Positions 63,897-64,000 of a stretch of DNA of 64,000 bases are shown here, one piece after another. Source of the DNA: Chloroflexota bacterium (lineage in GTDB: Bacteria > Chloroflexota > UBA11872 > VXOZ01). Position 1 is the stretch's first letter. The number at the start of each line of letters is the position of its first letter. The notes beneath the pieces were generated by a model. The model made no database searches. It saw only the letters and a program-made list of their open reading frames with translations, and was not told the origin of the DNA. The stretch spans positions 127,103 through 191,102 of the forward strand of contig JAAXIC010000030.1 in assembly GCA_012270555.1 (NCBI GenBank). Reading direction: 5' to 3'. The position numbers were made by a program, and so were the translations under genes.

Positions 63897-64000
63897 GACA
63901 AACTGCTGTCTGAACCAGATTGTGGACAGAAGGTAGTAGCGCGGGGGCTTGTCCCCAATGTTGTCGCATTAACATTCTTGGCAAGGAACATGGCACTCTC
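63897..64000. other. End of window, nothing seen
   Basis: The last hundred bases contain GCGCGGGGGCTTGTCCCCAAT, resembling the end of a short interspersed repeat. No gene start could be supported. Confidence 0.4.

Overview
This 64 kb window is a GC-rich, densely coding bacterial chromosome segment. The gene content fits a Chloroflexota-like heterotroph better than the alternatives: an Actinobacteria-style inositol-lipid operon, hydantoinase/oxoprolinase genes, Tat-type lipoprotein substrate-binding and glycosidase-like proteins, an NHLM-type peptide exporter, and several short interspersed repeat families. The taxonomic call is inference; no rRNA or phylogenetic marker set is present.

Layout. 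0-9.3 kb is accessory: the end of an RCC1-repeat protein, a PAS-LuxR regulator, a single-domain voltage-gated cation channel, a nucleobase permease with an unusual C-terminal domain, two toxin-antitoxin pairs, a relic of a type I restriction specificity gene, a YbaY-type lipoprotein and a scramblase/LURP-like protein. 9.4-16.4 kb holds a methyltransferase, a VOC protein, a Tat-exported glycosidase-like protein, tpiA, a NifS-type cysteine desulfurase and small membrane proteins. 16.6-21.4 kb is a SAM-recycling operon (mtnP, PfkB kinase, ahcY, metK). 21.4-26.5 kb, on the minus strand, carries ArsR, ino1, an acyltransferase, a PHP phosphoesterase, a PimA-like mannosyltransferase and a phosphatidylinositol-phosphate synthase, which together could make acylated phosphatidylinositol mannoside. 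27-28 kb is a two-gene, less GC-rich island (RusA-like nuclease; PD-(D/E)XK-like plus HEPN-like protein).

28-33 kb holds two glycosyltransferases, a ribokinase, a split HldE pair (heptose kinase and adenylyltransferase) and ndk. 33-46.8 kb is catabolic: a divergent sulfatase, hydantoinase/oxoprolinase B and A, a DAO-type oxidoreductase, an orphan substrate-binding lipoprotein, a NIF3-like protein, a C45 peptidase, an amidotransferase/deacetylase-like protein and a NERD nuclease. 46.9-53.6 kb, on the minus strand, is a complete NHLM peptide-export locus (ATPase/permease, C39 peptidase ABC transporter, HlyD-type adaptor). It is preceded by a 65-residue double-glycine precursor peptide gene that has its own strong terminator and a candidate promoter. 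This is the best candidate for an undescribed system in the window. 54-61.4 kb holds a methyltransferase, GNAT, tRNA-Asn, argH, an AlkZ-related protein, argG, a coiled-coil protein and argD. The window ends with a sugar isomerase/epimerase-like and a DegT-type aminotransferase pair.

Start codons were chosen from Shine-Dalgarno matches and family lengths. Family assignments come from reading motifs by eye, not from database searches.
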